Assembly (NCBI RefSeq): GCF_030499515.1
Contig: NZ_JASTWJ010000001.1
Span: 4,940,001-5,004,000 of the forward strand
Direction of reading: 5' to 3'
Origin: Streptomyces sp. DT2A-34
GTDB lineage: Bacteria > Actinomycetota > Actinomycetes > Streptomycetales > Streptomycetaceae
DNA: 64,000 nucleotides
Part shown: positions 8,779-17,425 of the stretch, one piece after another
How the letters are laid out: each line of letters opens with the position of its first letter
How positions within the stretch are numbered: the stretch's first letter is position 1
Notes under the pieces: generated by a model
Seen by the model: the letters and a program-made list of their open reading frames with translations, nothing else
What the model was told of the DNA's origin: nothing
Database searches by the model: none
Program-made: the position numbers and the translations under genes

Positions 8779-9897
8779 TCAGATGGGCTTCATCCCTGGG
8801 GGCAGACGCCGGTCATCGGGTGCCACCTGAGTGCCCGGCGTCGCCCGCACGATGGTGATGAGCCGGTCCGTCAACTCCAGCGTCCCCACGGCCGGATCGT
8901 CGTATCCGAGCACCCGGTGCCCCCGTACGACGCTCACCACCAGGTCGTCCGTCTGCCGTGGGCTCTTGCCCACCTCGGCCTTTATGACCGGTCGTTCGAC
9001 GATGTCGAGCCCGCTGCCCTGCTGGATCAGGTCCTCCAGGACCATCCCGGCGGCGGGGCTGAGCACGGAGAGGCCGAGGAGCCGACCGGCCGCGCTGGCG
9101 CTGGTGATGACCGCGTCGGCGCCGGACTGCTTCAGCAGCGGCGCGTTCTCCTCCTCGCGCACCGCGGCCACGATCTTCGCGCCGCGGTTGAGCTGCCGGG
9201 CCGTCAGCGTCACCAGGACGGCGGTGTCGTCGCGCTGGGTCGCGATGATGATCTTCCGCGCCTTGTGCACCTCGGCCCGCATCAGGACGTCACTGCGCGT
9301 GGCGTCCCCGGTGACCCCGGCGTACCCGTCCCCGACCGCCGCATCGATCACCTTGGAACTCGGGTCGACCACGACGACCTGGTCCTTCCTCAGGCCGGTG
9401 GCGCAGACGGTCTGGATCGCCGAACGCCCCTTCGTTCCGAAGCCGATGACGACGGTGTGGTCGCGCAAGGTGGACCTCCAGCGGTTCAGACGCCACTCCT
9501 CCCGGGTCCGTTCGGTGAGGACCTCGAGCGTGGTGCCGACCAGGATGATCAGGAACAGCACGCGCATGGGCGTGATGACGAAGATGTTGGTGAGCCGGGC
9601 GGCGTCACTGACGGGGGTGATGTCGCCGTATCCGGTGGTGGAGAGGCTGACGGTCGCGTAGTAGAAGGCGTCGAGGAGGTCGACGGAACCGTCGGAGTTG
9701 TCGTTGTAGCCGTCGTGGTCGGCGTAGACGATCAAGGCGGTCGCCACGAGCAGCGTCAGGGCCAGCACGACCCGCTTGGCAACCTGCCGGAACGGATGCT
9801 CCACGATCTTCTTCGGGAGCTTCACCCGGTAGGTCGCGACGCGCTCGTCCGCCCGACGGGCGATCGCGTCCTGGCCCGGAAGTTTCACGTGAAACAC
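8779..9897 (-). CDS. Two-helix potassium channel with RCK/TrkA-N domain
   Basis: A 372-residue Kch/MthK-type channel subunit. A first membrane helix (42-58) and a pore loop with the K+ filter TTGYGD (87-92) precede a second helix (about 103-122). The Rossmann RCK domain starts at VVIGFGTKGRSA (149-160) and a TrkA-C-like part follows. It would form tetramers gated by a ligand at the RCK ring. The GTG start at 9897 lies 13 bp inside the end of moeA; GTG 9888 is a second option. The first codons (F-H-V-K) are encoded by a parS palindrome, so here a segregation site doubles as coding sequence. Confidence 0.9.
   Translation of the reverse strand: MFHVKLPGQDAIARRADERVATYRVKLPKKIVEHPFRQVAKRVVLALTLLVATALIVYADHDGYNDNSDGSVDLLDAFYYATVSLSTTGYGDITPVSDAARLTNIFVITPMRVLFLIILVGTTLEVLTERTREEWRLNRWRSTLRDHTVVIGFGTKGRSAIQTVCATGLRKDQVVVVDPSSKVIDAAVGDGYAGVTGDATRSDVLMRAEVHKARKIIIATQRDDTAVLVTLTARQLNRGAKIVAAVREEENAPLLKQSGADAVITSASAAGRLLGLSVLSPAAGMVLEDLIQQGSGLDIVERPVIKAEVGKSPRQTDDLVVSVVRGHRVLGYDDPAVGTLELTDRLITIVRATPGTQVAPDDRRLPPGMKPI
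9882..9895. promoter_or_regulatory. parS site (ParB binding), perfect 14-mer
   Basis: GTTTCACGTGAAAC is a perfect palindrome identical to the core parS sequence that ParB binds in Streptomyces and Bacillus for chromosome segregation. It lies in the moeA stop/channel start overlap. In Streptomyces most parS copies cluster around oriC, so this supports the position of the window. Confidence 0.85.
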
Positions 9898-11255
9898 ACC
9901 TCGATGCCGGCACTCGCCCAGGGCAGGTCGAGCAGTTCGGTCTCCTGACCTGCGCGGACACCGCCCGGCGGTACGACGGCGACGGCGTCGGCCGCCGCCA
10001 TGCCCCGCAGCATGGCCGGCCCGTGGTAGTGCAACGGCACGGCGTGGTCGCCGCGCAGCACGACGGGGATGAGCCGGGTGTCGTACGGATGCCCGTGGGC
10101 CGCCTCCTTCAGGGGGAGTGTGTACGGCTCCGGGGACGGGTGGGCGGCGAGCGTGCGCAGCAGGGGTTCGGCGAGGGTGAGCAGGCCGGAGACGGCGGCG
10201 AGGGGGTTGCCGGGCAGGCCGACGAAGTGCTGGTTCTCCTTGGTGCGGGCCAGCAGCATGGGGTGGCCGGGCCGTACCTTGACGCCGTCCACCAGGAGTT
10301 CGGCGCCGATGCGCCGCAGCGTGGGGTGGACGTGGTCGACGGGGCCGGCCGCGGTGCCGCCGGTGGTGACGATGAGGTCGGCGTCGGAGCGGGTGAGGGC
10401 CTTGTGCAGGGCCTTGGCGTCGTCACCGAGCCGGCGCACGGAGGTGACGTCGGCGCCGAGTGCGCGCAGCCAGGGCGGCAGCATCGGGCCGAGGGCGTCG
10501 CGGATCAGCCCGTCGCGCGGAAGCCCCGCGGTGAGCAACTCGTCGCCGAGGACGAGGACTTCGACGCGGGGACGCGGTACGGCGGTCACGGTGTCGTATC
10601 CGGCGGCGGAGGCCAGGCCGAGGACGGCCGGGGTCACGAGGGTGCCGACGGCGAGCAGTTGGTCGCCGTTACGGCATTCCTGGCCGCGTGGGCGGATGTC
10701 CTGGCCGGGCTGGATCTCCCGGGTGGCGTGCAGACGGTCCTTGGCGTCCGTGCGGCCGTGCTCGCTGCGCAGGACGGCGGTGGTGTCCGGCGGGATCCGG
10801 GCGCCGGTCGCGATCCGGACGGCTTCTCCGTCGGTGAGCGGCTCGGGCTCGGCGTGCCCGGCCAGCACTCCCTCGTCCCGTACGTCCCAGGGGCCGGGGC
10901 CCGCGACCGCCCAGCCGTCCATGGCCGAGGTGTCGAAGGAGGGCAGGTCGGTGAGGGCGGTGAGGGGGGCGGCCAGGGTGAGGCCGAGGGCCGCGTCGAG
11001 GGGGACGGAGACGGGAGCGCGGCCGGCGGCCCGGGTGGCGGCACGCGCGGCACGGGCGGCGGTCTCGCGGGCCTCGCGCCAGGGGGTGGCCTGGTGGTGG
11101 CGGTCCGGGTGGGGGGAGCCCGGGGCGGGTGCGCCGGGTGCGGGCCCGTGGTCGCCGGGGGTGTGGGGGCCGTTGTGTTCGTTCACGAGGGCGAGCACCT
11201 CCTCGACGTCGAGGTCCTCGGCGTCCTCGTCCGCCTGGACGCCGCGGGCGGTCAT
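9885..11255 (-). CDS. moeA: Molybdopterin molybdenumtransferase MoeA
   Basis: A 456-residue enzyme that inserts molybdate into adenylylated molybdopterin to give Mo cofactor. Family marks are SFDTSAMDGWAV, the catalytic region VLVLGDEL, TTGGTAAGPVDHV and LPGNPLAAV. An extra acidic N-terminal stretch of about 65 residues, which may be disordered, precedes the domain. ATG 11255 overlaps the stop codon of the mobA-like gene (ATGA), so the two are translationally coupled; the longer frame upstream is a shadow of that gene. The channel gene follows with a 13-bp overlap. Confidence 0.9.
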   Translation of the reverse strand: MTARGVQADEDAEDLDVEEVLALVNEHNGPHTPGDHGPAPGAPAPGSPHPDRHHQATPWREARETAARAARAATRAAGRAPVSVPLDAALGLTLAAPLTALTDLPSFDTSAMDGWAVAGPGPWDVRDEGVLAGHAEPEPLTDGEAVRIATGARIPPDTTAVLRSEHGRTDAKDRLHATREIQPGQDIRPRGQECRNGDQLLAVGTLVTPAVLGLASAAGYDTVTAVPRPRVEVLVLGDELLTAGLPRDGLIRDALGPMLPPWLRALGADVTSVRRLGDDAKALHKALTRSDADLIVTTGGTAAGPVDHVHPTLRRIGAELLVDGVKVRPGHPMLLARTKENQHFVGLPGNPLAAVSGLLTLAEPLLRTLAAHPSPEPYTLPLKEAAHGHPYDTRLIPVVLRGDHAVPLHYHGPAMLRGMAAADAVAVVPPGGVRAGQETELLDLPWASAGIEVCFT

Positions 11256-12211
11256 CCGGCGTCCGGGCGGGTGTCGGGCGTGGCGTCGGGGGCCGCGTCG
11301 GACTTCGCGGCGGCCGCCTCCTCCGCCCAGCGCAGGGCGAGGGCGGTGGCCTTGCGGGAGGCCTCGGCGACGGCTTCGGGGCCGCCTTCGCCTCCCTTGG
11401 CCTGCGCTGCCGCGTACCCGACGAGGAAGGTCGTCAGCGGGGCCGCGGGGCGCGCCACCCCGTGGGCGGCGTCGCGGGCGAGATCGAGCAGGACCTTGGT
11501 GTCGACGTCGAGCTCGATGCCGAGCTCGTCCTTGACTGCGGAAATCCATTCATCCAACACGTGCCCATGCTCCCTGATGCGTGCCCTGGCGGTGGCGATG
11601 TCGTCCCAGGTGTCGCAGTCGAAGGACGCGACGGGGTCGGGGACGCGGGTGAGGCCGAGCGCGCCGGTCAGCCGGCGCAGGGGGAGGCCGGTGAGGCCGT
11701 CCCGCCCTTGGGCGAGCGCCTCCAGTTCGCGGCGCAGCGCGGGCGCGCGGTACGCGGCGACGAGCGGCTGGTCGCGGCCGTCGGCGTCGGTGAGCAGCGC
11801 ACCGTCGGCGCCGCTGGTGCGCAGGGCGGCCAGCAGCCGCCGTACCGTGCCGTCGTCGAGGAACGGCAGGTCGGCGGAGAGGACGACGACCCGCTGTGCC
11901 GTGGTGTGGCGCAGCCCGGCGTCGAGTGCGGCCAGCGGGCCGCCGCCGGGTGGGTCCTCGCGCGCCCAGGTGACCGGGCGCGCGGTCGGGCGGGGGTCGG
12001 CGACGACGACGGTGGACCGCGCGTCGGCGCAGGCGGCGAGGACGCGGTCGAGCAGGGCCCGCCCGCCGACGCGCACCCCCGGCTTGTCCGCGCCGCCGAG
12101 CCGCCGCGCCGCACCTCCGGCGAGCACGACGGCGTCGTACGCGACGTCGTGCCCGGCCTCCTGCTGGGCGTCGGCGGCGCCTTGCCCGCCCGGCGGTTCG
12201 TACGCGGTCAC
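11252..12211 (-). CDS. MobA-like nucleotidyltransferase fused to a DUF6457 domain
   Basis: A 319-residue protein. Residues about 20-185 form a MobA-type NTP transferase (LAGGAARRLGGADKP glycine-rich start, LSADLPFLDD metal site, FDCDTWDD near the end) that would attach GMP to molybdenum cofactor. The last 100 residues form a separate helical domain (LDEWISAVKDELG ... LTTFLVGYAAA), recognised as DUF6457. It is the first gene of a mobA-moeA-channel set. GTG 12211 is chosen; the upstream G-run is very close, so initiation is not certain. CMP or GMP specificity cannot be told. Confidence 0.85.
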   Translation of the reverse strand: MTAYEPPGGQGAADAQQEAGHDVAYDAVVLAGGAARRLGGADKPGVRVGGRALLDRVLAACADARSTVVVADPRPTARPVTWAREDPPGGGPLAALDAGLRHTTAQRVVVLSADLPFLDDGTVRRLLAALRTSGADGALLTDADGRDQPLVAAYRAPALRRELEALAQGRDGLTGLPLRRLTGALGLTRVPDPVASFDCDTWDDIATARARIREHGHVLDEWISAVKDELGIELDVDTKVLLDLARDAAHGVARPAAPLTTFLVGYAAAQAKGGEGGPEAVAEASRKATALALRWAEEAAAAKSDAAPDATPDTRPDAG

Positions 12212-12278
12212 CCCCCGAGTATGCGTGCCTCCACGATCACAGGGAACGCAGGGGAGGCGGCCGGCCGTGGTGGCTGTG

Positions 12279-13679
12279 TCACAGCGTGCGCAGCAGCACC
12301 GCCGGCTGTTCCACGCAGTCCGCCACATACCGCAGGAAGCCGCCTGCCGTGCCGCCGTCGCAGACCCGGTGATCGAAGGTGAGCGAGAGCTCCACGACCT
12401 GGCGCACCGCCAGTTCGCCCTCGTGCACCCACGGCTTGGGGATGATGCGGCCGACGCCGAGCATCGCGGCCTCGGGGTGGTTGATGATCGGCGTGGAGCC
12501 GTCGACGCCGAACACGCCGTAGTTGTTCAAGGTGAAGGTGCCGCCGGTGAGTTCCGCGGGCGTGAGGGTGCCCGTGCGGGCCGCCTCGGTCAGCCGGGCG
12601 AACTCCGCGGTCAGCGACTCCGCGTCCCGCGCGTGCGCGTCCCGTACGACCGGGACGACCAGGCCCCGCTCGGTCTGCGCCGCGAACCCAAGGTGCACCT
12701 GGTCGAGCTGGATGACCTCCCGGGCCTCCATGTCCACCGTGGAGTTGAGCTCGGGGAACCGGGCCAGGGCGGCGGTGCAGATGCGGGCCAGCAGGGCGAG
12801 GAGGGAGATCTTCGGCCCACCGGCGGCGTTCATCGCGGTCCGCGCCCTCATGAGCTCCGTGGCGTCGGCGTCCACCCAGCAGGTCGCGTCGGGGATCTCC
12901 CGCCGGCTGCGGGAGAGCTTGTCGGCGACGGCGCCGCGGATGCCCTTGAGGGGGGTACGGATGCCTTCAGGGGCGGCCTTGGCGTGGGCAGGGGGAGCAG
13001 GTGCCGGTGTGACTGCCGGTGCCTTGGCCACGCGCTCCTGCGCGGAGGCGGCCCGCAGCGCGTACTCCACATCCGCCCGCAGGATCAGCCCCTCGGGTCC
13101 GGAACCGTGCAACTCCCGCAGGTCCAATCCGTTCTCGCGGGCGAGGCGGCGCACCAGGGGGGAGATCACCGGAACAGGGCCCTCGTGGTTGCCGTTGCGG
13201 GCGTCGGCCCGGTCCGGGCCGGCGGGTGCGGTGGCGGACGCGGGACCGGCCGCCTGTGGCCGCACCGGAGCCGTCGGCCGTACCCTGCGCCGCCGCGAGG
13301 GCGCCTCGGAGGTGCCGTATCCCACCAGCACGTTTCCGGAGCCCTCGGTCGTACCGCCGAAGGCGGCCGCGCTCTCGGCCGCGCCCCGGGCCGTGCCCTC
13401 GCCCGGACTCTCTGCCGGTCCGCCGGAGGCAGGCGCCCCCACCGCCACCGTGAGCAGCGGCGCCCCGACGGGCAGCTCCGTGCCCTCCTCGCCGAAGCGA
13501 GCCGTGACCACGCCGCCGTAGGGGCAGGGGATGTCGACCATCGCCTTGGCCGTCTCGACCTCGACGACCGGCTGGTCGACGGTGACGACGTCACCCACCT
13601 CCACCAGCCAGCGGACGATCTCCGCCCCGGTGAGCCCCTCCCCGAGGTCGGGAAGCTTGAACTCCAGCACCTGTGGCAT
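12279..13679 (-). CDS. bkdC: Branched-chain 2-oxoacid dehydrogenase E2 (dihydrolipoyl acyltransferase)
   Basis: A 466-residue core subunit of the complex that turns 2-oxoacids from Val, Leu and Ile into acyl-CoAs. It has a lipoyl domain with the modified lysine K45 (ETAKAM), a flexible Pro/Ala/Gly linker, a subunit-binding domain (SPLVRRLARENG, about 170-205), and a catalytic CoA-acyltransferase domain ending in DHRVCDGG with the active histidine. The ATG shares its A with the E1beta stop codon (TGATG). The products prime branched fatty acids and some polyketides in Streptomyces. Confidence 0.93.
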   Translation of the reverse strand: MPQVLEFKLPDLGEGLTGAEIVRWLVEVGDVVTVDQPVVEVETAKAMVDIPCPYGGVVTARFGEEGTELPVGAPLLTVAVGAPASGGPAESPGEGTARGAAESAAAFGGTTEGSGNVLVGYGTSEAPSRRRRVRPTAPVRPQAAGPASATAPAGPDRADARNGNHEGPVPVISPLVRRLARENGLDLRELHGSGPEGLILRADVEYALRAASAQERVAKAPAVTPAPAPPAHAKAAPEGIRTPLKGIRGAVADKLSRSRREIPDATCWVDADATELMRARTAMNAAGGPKISLLALLARICTAALARFPELNSTVDMEAREVIQLDQVHLGFAAQTERGLVVPVVRDAHARDAESLTAEFARLTEAARTGTLTPAELTGGTFTLNNYGVFGVDGSTPIINHPEAAMLGVGRIIPKPWVHEGELAVRQVVELSLTFDHRVCDGGTAGGFLRYVADCVEQPAVLLRTL

Positions 13680-14683
13680 CAGCCCTCCGCCTCCCACTGC
13701 AGACGCCCCACGGCGTCCAGGATCCGGTCCACGCCGGGCAGGTGGTGACGCTCCAGCATCGGCGGCGGGTAGGGGATGTCGAACCCGGCCACGCGCAGCA
13801 CCGGCGCCTCCAGGTGGTGGAAGCAGCGCTCCGTGATCCGGGCCGCGATCTCCCCTCCCGGGCCGCCGAACCCGCCCGACTCGTGCACGACGACCGCTCG
13901 CCCGGTCCGCCGTACCGAGGCGGCGACCGTCTCGTCGTCGAACGGCACCAGCGAGCGCAGGTCGACGACTTCCAGGTCCCACCCCTCCTCGCGCGCCGCC
14001 TCGGCGGCTTCGAGGCAGACGGGCACGGACGGTCCGTACGTGATGAGCGTGGCGCTCCGGCCCGAGCGCCGCACCACCGCGCGGCCAATCGGTTCAACGT
14101 CCGTCGGGTGTTCCGGGTTCCAGGAGTCCTTCGACCAGTACAGGCGCTTGGGCTCCAGGAAGACGACCGGGTCGTCGGAGGCGATGGCGGAGCGCAGCAG
14201 CCCGTAGGCGTCGGCGACGGTCGCGGGCGTGACGACATGGAGCCCCGGAGTCGCCATGTAGTACGCCTCGGAGGAGTCGCTGTGGTGCTCGACGCCGCCG
14301 ATGCCGCCGCCGTAGGGGACGCGGACGGTGATCGGCAGCGGCATCGTGCCGCGCGTGCGGTTGCGCATGCGTGCCACGTGCGAGATGAGCTGCTCGAACG
14401 CCGGGTAGGCGAACGCGTCGAACTGCATCTCCACGACCGGGCGCAGGCCGTACATGGCCATGCCCACCGCCGTGCCCAGAATCCCCGCCTCGGCCAGCGG
14501 CGTGTCCGTGCAGCGGTCCTCGCCGAACTCCTTGGCGAGTCCGTCGGTGACGCGGAAGACGCCGCCGAGGGTGCCGACGTCCTCGCCCATGACGTGCACG
14601 GTGGGGTCGTCCGCCATGGCGTCGCGCAGCGCGCGCGTGAGGGCCTGCGCCATGGTGGCCGGCTTGACGGCGACGGTGGTCAT
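13679..14683 (-). CDS. bkdB: Branched-chain 2-oxoacid dehydrogenase E1 beta
   Basis: A 334-residue thiamin-diphosphate enzyme subunit that pairs with E1 alpha to decarboxylate branched 2-oxoacids and acylate the lipoyl arm of E2. The family pattern GEDVGTLGGVFRVT ... DTPLAEAGILG near the start and HESGGFGGPGGEIAA near the end are present. It overlaps the E1 alpha gene by 4 bp and the E2 gene by 1 bp, so the three subunits are made from one transcript in order. Confidence 0.93.
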   Translation of the reverse strand: MTTVAVKPATMAQALTRALRDAMADDPTVHVMGEDVGTLGGVFRVTDGLAKEFGEDRCTDTPLAEAGILGTAVGMAMYGLRPVVEMQFDAFAYPAFEQLISHVARMRNRTRGTMPLPITVRVPYGGGIGGVEHHSDSSEAYYMATPGLHVVTPATVADAYGLLRSAIASDDPVVFLEPKRLYWSKDSWNPEHPTDVEPIGRAVVRRSGRSATLITYGPSVPVCLEAAEAAREEGWDLEVVDLRSLVPFDDETVAASVRRTGRAVVVHESGGFGGPGGEIAARITERCFHHLEAPVLRVAGFDIPYPPPMLERHHLPGVDRILDAVGRLQWEAEG

Positions 14684-15816
14684 CGGTGCGACCCTTCCGA
14701 CTCGGCGTCGAGCTCGGCACGCAACTGGGCCTGCTGTTCGCGCAGTTGCGGGGTGGGCTCGGCGTACACGTGGGCGAACAGGTCCATCGGGTCGAGCACC
14801 GGGTCCTGGTTCATGCGCTCGCGCAGGTCGGCGGCCATCGCCTCGGCGGCGTCCCGCGCGGCCTGCTTGCCGGCCTCGTCGAGGAGGCCGCGCTCGGTCA
14901 GCTCGTGCTCCAGGAGGGCGAGCGGGTCGTGCCCGCGCCAGGTCTCCACCTCGGAGTCGCCGCGGTAGCGGGTCGCGTCGTCGGCGTTGGTGTGGGCGTC
15001 GATGCGGTAGGTGATCGCCTCGATCAGCGTCGGTCCGCCGCCCGCGCGGGCGTGCCGTACGGCGTCGCTCAGCACCTCGTGCACGGCGGCCGCGTCGTTG
15101 CCGTCGACCAGGCGGCCGGGCATGCCGTAGCCGACTGCCTTGTGGGCCAGCGACGGGGCCGCGGTCTGCTTGGCGAGCGGGACGGAGATCGCGAAGCCGT
15201 TGTTCTGGACCAGGAAGACGACCGGCGCCTGCCACACGGCGGCGAAGTTCAGCGCCTCGTGGAAGTCGCCCTCGCTGGAACCGCCGTCGCCGACCATGGC
15301 GAGCGCGACCACGTCGTCGCCCTTGAGGCGGGCGGCGTGCGCGAGGCCGACGGCGTGCGGGAGCTGGGTGGCGAGCGGGGTGCACAGGGGGGCCACGCGG
15401 TGCTCGTGCGGGTCGTAGCCGGTGTGCCAGTCGCCGCGCAGCAGGGTCAGCGCCTGGACGGGGTCCAGGCCGCGGGCCACGGCGGCGAGGGTGTCACGGT
15501 AGCTGGGGAACAACCAGTCGCGGTCCTCCAGCGCCAGCGCGGCGGCGACCTCGCAGGCCTCCTGGCCGGTGCTGGACGGGTACACGGCGAGGCGACCCTG
15601 CTTCGTGAGCGCGGTCGCCTGCGCGTTGTACCGACGGCCCCGCACCAGCTCGGCGTAGAGCCGGCGCAGCAGGCCCGGATCGGCCTTCGCGGCGGCCTCG
15701 GTGCCGAGGACGCGGTACGGCTCCGCGTCGGGCAGCAGCGGCGCGGGGTCCATGCGGGGCTGCCAGGCGGGCGGCGGCGATGGCCGGTACGCGCCTCGCT
15801 GCTCCATGACCGTCAT
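14680..15816 (-). CDS. bkdA: Branched-chain 2-oxoacid dehydrogenase E1 alpha
   Basis: A 378-residue subunit that binds thiamin diphosphate through GDGGSSEGDFHEALNFA (GDG...N motif) and closes the active site with AITYRIDAHTNADD. GAGGAGG lies just upstream of ATG 15816; ATG 15807 is a second in-frame option. It is the first gene of the bkdABC operon, divergent from an Lrp-type regulator 175 bp away, the arrangement seen for bkd genes in Streptomyces. Confidence 0.93.
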   Translation of the reverse strand: MTVMEQRGAYRPSPPPAWQPRMDPAPLLPDAEPYRVLGTEAAAKADPGLLRRLYAELVRGRRYNAQATALTKQGRLAVYPSSTGQEACEVAAALALEDRDWLFPSYRDTLAAVARGLDPVQALTLLRGDWHTGYDPHEHRVAPLCTPLATQLPHAVGLAHAARLKGDDVVALAMVGDGGSSEGDFHEALNFAAVWQAPVVFLVQNNGFAISVPLAKQTAAPSLAHKAVGYGMPGRLVDGNDAAAVHEVLSDAVRHARAGGGPTLIEAITYRIDAHTNADDATRYRGDSEVETWRGHDPLALLEHELTERGLLDEAGKQAARDAAEAMAADLRERMNQDPVLDPMDLFAHVYAEPTPQLREQQAQLRAELDAESEGSHR

Positions 15817-15924
15817 GACGGCACCTCCTCGTGGGAGCGGCTACGGAAGGCGCAGCTCTTGTGATGCGCCTCACCTACCGATTGTTCGGTCGTCGGCACA
15901 TTTTGGCTACAGGCACCCTCAGGC

Positions 15925-15946
15925 TGTGGACAAACGGTTCTCCACA
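15925..15946. promoter_or_regulatory. Inverted pair of DnaA-box-like 9-mers in the bkdA-bkdR control region
   Basis: TGTGGACAA at 15925-15933 (the reverse of TTGTCCACA, the favoured Streptomyces DnaA box) faces TTCTCCACA at 15938-15946. They lie between bkdA and the regulator gene, 46 bp before the latter. A separate inverted repeat, ACCGATTGTTCGGT at 15877-15890, sits closer to bkdA and may be an operator. Confidence 0.5.
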
Positions 15947-15991
15947 GCCTGCAATGAACGCAGTACGTCCACGGCAGGAAGGTGGGGGGAC

Positions 15992-16492
15992 ATGGCGCCT
16001 GAACAAATGGCCGAGAGCCCGGACAGCGGCACCCCCTTGCCGCCCCCGCGCCCGCTCGACGCCATCGATCAGGACATCCTCCAGATGCTCCAGGCGGACG
16101 GCCGCGCCTCGATACGGTCGGTCGCCGAGCGGGTCCATGTCTCCCGTGCCAACGCCTACGCGCGCATCAACCGCCTCATCGAGGACGGTGTCATCCGGGG
16201 TTTCGGCGCCCGCGTCGACCACGAACGCGCAGGCCAGGGCACCTCGGCGTACATCACCCTGAAGATCGTCCAGAACTCCTGGCGCACGGTGCGCGAGCAG
16301 CTCAGACAGCTCCCCGGCGCCTCTCACATCGCCCTCGTCGGGGGCGATTTCGATGTGCTGCTGCTGGTCCACACCCCCGACAACAGGGCACTGCGCGAGC
16401 TGGTCCTCACCCGGCTCCAGGCGATCCCCGAGGTGCTCAGCTCGCGCACGCTGCTGGTGTTCGAGGAGGAGGACCTGGAGCCGCAGGGCTGA
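15992..16492 (+). CDS. bkdR: Lrp/AsnC-family regulator, likely BkdR
   Basis: A 166-residue DNA-binding regulator. It carries an AsnC-type helix-turn-helix (LDAIDQDILQMLQADGR ... VSRANAYARINRL) at about 22-75 and a RAM/AsnC ligand domain with GDFDVLLLVH. GGGGGGA is placed 2-8 bases before ATG 15992; the longer open frame would run through the promoter. Position and family fit the regulator of branched-chain 2-oxoacid dehydrogenase that responds to branched amino acids or their oxoacids. The ligand is inferred. Confidence 0.88.
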   Translation: MAPEQMAESPDSGTPLPPPRPLDAIDQDILQMLQADGRASIRSVAERVHVSRANAYARINRLIEDGVIRGFGARVDHERAGQGTSAYITLKIVQNSWRTVREQLRQLPGASHIALVGGDFDVLLLVHTPDNRALRELVLTRLQAIPEVLSSRTLLVFEEEDLEPQG

Positions 16493-16508
16493 GCATCCGT
16501 CCCGGGGG

Positions 16509-16718
16509 TCAGCCGGAGGCCATCGCCGTGCCCATGAGCAGCATCCGCGCCGACCGGCGGAGTCCCCCGTAGACCATCACGTCGAGGCTGCTGACGTAGC
16601 TGTCGATGCCGAAAATGATGCACTCCCCCACGAGGAGCGGCAGTCCGGCCAGCGTGGCCACGAAAGGCGCCGTCCACCCCGTCGGGTCGGCTGCGAGCTC
16701 CGCGTCGTTCTCGATCAT
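16509..16718 (-). CDS. Small hypothetical protein with a hydrophobic segment
   Basis: A 69-residue product that I do not recognise. Third codon positions are about 90% G/C throughout, as in the neighbouring genes, which argues for real coding. A hydrophobic stretch (FVATLAGLPLLVGECIIFGI) may be a membrane helix; the C-terminus is basic. It converges on bkdR with 16 bp between stops. No clear ribosome binding site is seen before ATG 16718. Confidence 0.5.
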   Translation of the reverse strand: MIENDAELAADPTGWTAPFVATLAGLPLLVGECIIFGIDSYVSSLDVMVYGGLRRSARMLLMGTAMASG

Positions 16719-16815
16719 GCGTCACAGCCCACCGGCCGGGAACGCCCGCGGACATCGGGCGGCGCACTCATCCGTCCACGCGCGCGTACTCAACCCGCCG
16801 CCGCACCAGGGGCGG

Positions 16816-17406
16816 TCAGCCCGCCTGCCGCAGTCCCCCGAAGACCAGCCGCACCACCGTGTCGGCGACCTCGCGCTCGTTCATGCCGCGGCCGTCCGGC
16901 CGGTACCACTCCACGATCGAGTTGATCATCCCGAAGACGAGCCGCGTCGCCAGCCGCACCTCCACGTCGGCGCGCACCTCCCCGTCGGCGGCGGCCGCCT
17001 TGAGCAGTGCGGCGACCTGGTGGTCGAAGTCGCGGCGCCGGTCCAGGGCCCACCGCTCGGTGTCGGTGTTGCCGCGCACGCGCAGCAGCAGCGTCACATA
17101 GGGCAGGTCGCCTATGAGCACCTCGACCATGCGCCGTACGACGTACTCCAGGCGGTCGGCGGCGTGCCCCTCGCGCGCGTGCTCCTCGTCGAGGATCCCG
17201 AAGAGCCCGTCGAGCGCCCGGCTGACGGCGCGGCGCAGCAGCTCCTCCTTGCCCGAGACGTGGTGGTAGATCGACGACTTGGAGATGCCGGCCGCCTTGG
17301 AGAGATGCTCCATGGAGGTGCCGTCGTAACCGCGCTCGTTGAAGATCCGCACGGCGACGGAGAGCAGTGTCTCGGGCGTGTACGTGTCGCGCTTGGCGGT
17401 GGTCAT
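16816..17406 (-). CDS. TetR-family regulator (PaaR-like)
   Basis: A 196-residue repressor with an N-terminal TetR helix-turn-helix (TSMEHLSKAAGISKSSIYHHVSGKEEL, about 30-55) and a C-terminal ligand domain. It lies 19 bp after the 3-hydroxyacyl-CoA dehydrogenase gene on the same strand, and that gene is divergent from paaN with a TetR-type palindrome between them. Regulation of phenylacetate catabolism with phenylacetyl-CoA as effector is the likely role by analogy to PaaR of Corynebacterium; the effector is inferred. Confidence 0.85.
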   Translation of the reverse strand: MTTAKRDTYTPETLLSVAVRIFNERGYDGTSMEHLSKAAGISKSSIYHHVSGKEELLRRAVSRALDGLFGILDEEHAREGHAADRLEYVVRRMVEVLIGDLPYVTLLLRVRGNTDTERWALDRRRDFDHQVAALLKAAAADGEVRADVEVRLATRLVFGMINSIVEWYRPDGRGMNEREVADTVVRLVFGGLRQAG

Positions 17407-17425
17407 TCGGTGCTGCCCTCCCGGG

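Noticed and set aside
10023..13748. A 1241-residue plus-strand frame across moeA, mobA-like and bkd genes
   Set aside because: It is the mirror of the real minus-strand genes in GC-rich DNA; its product is Arg/Gly/His repeats with no domain, while the minus strand encodes clear families.
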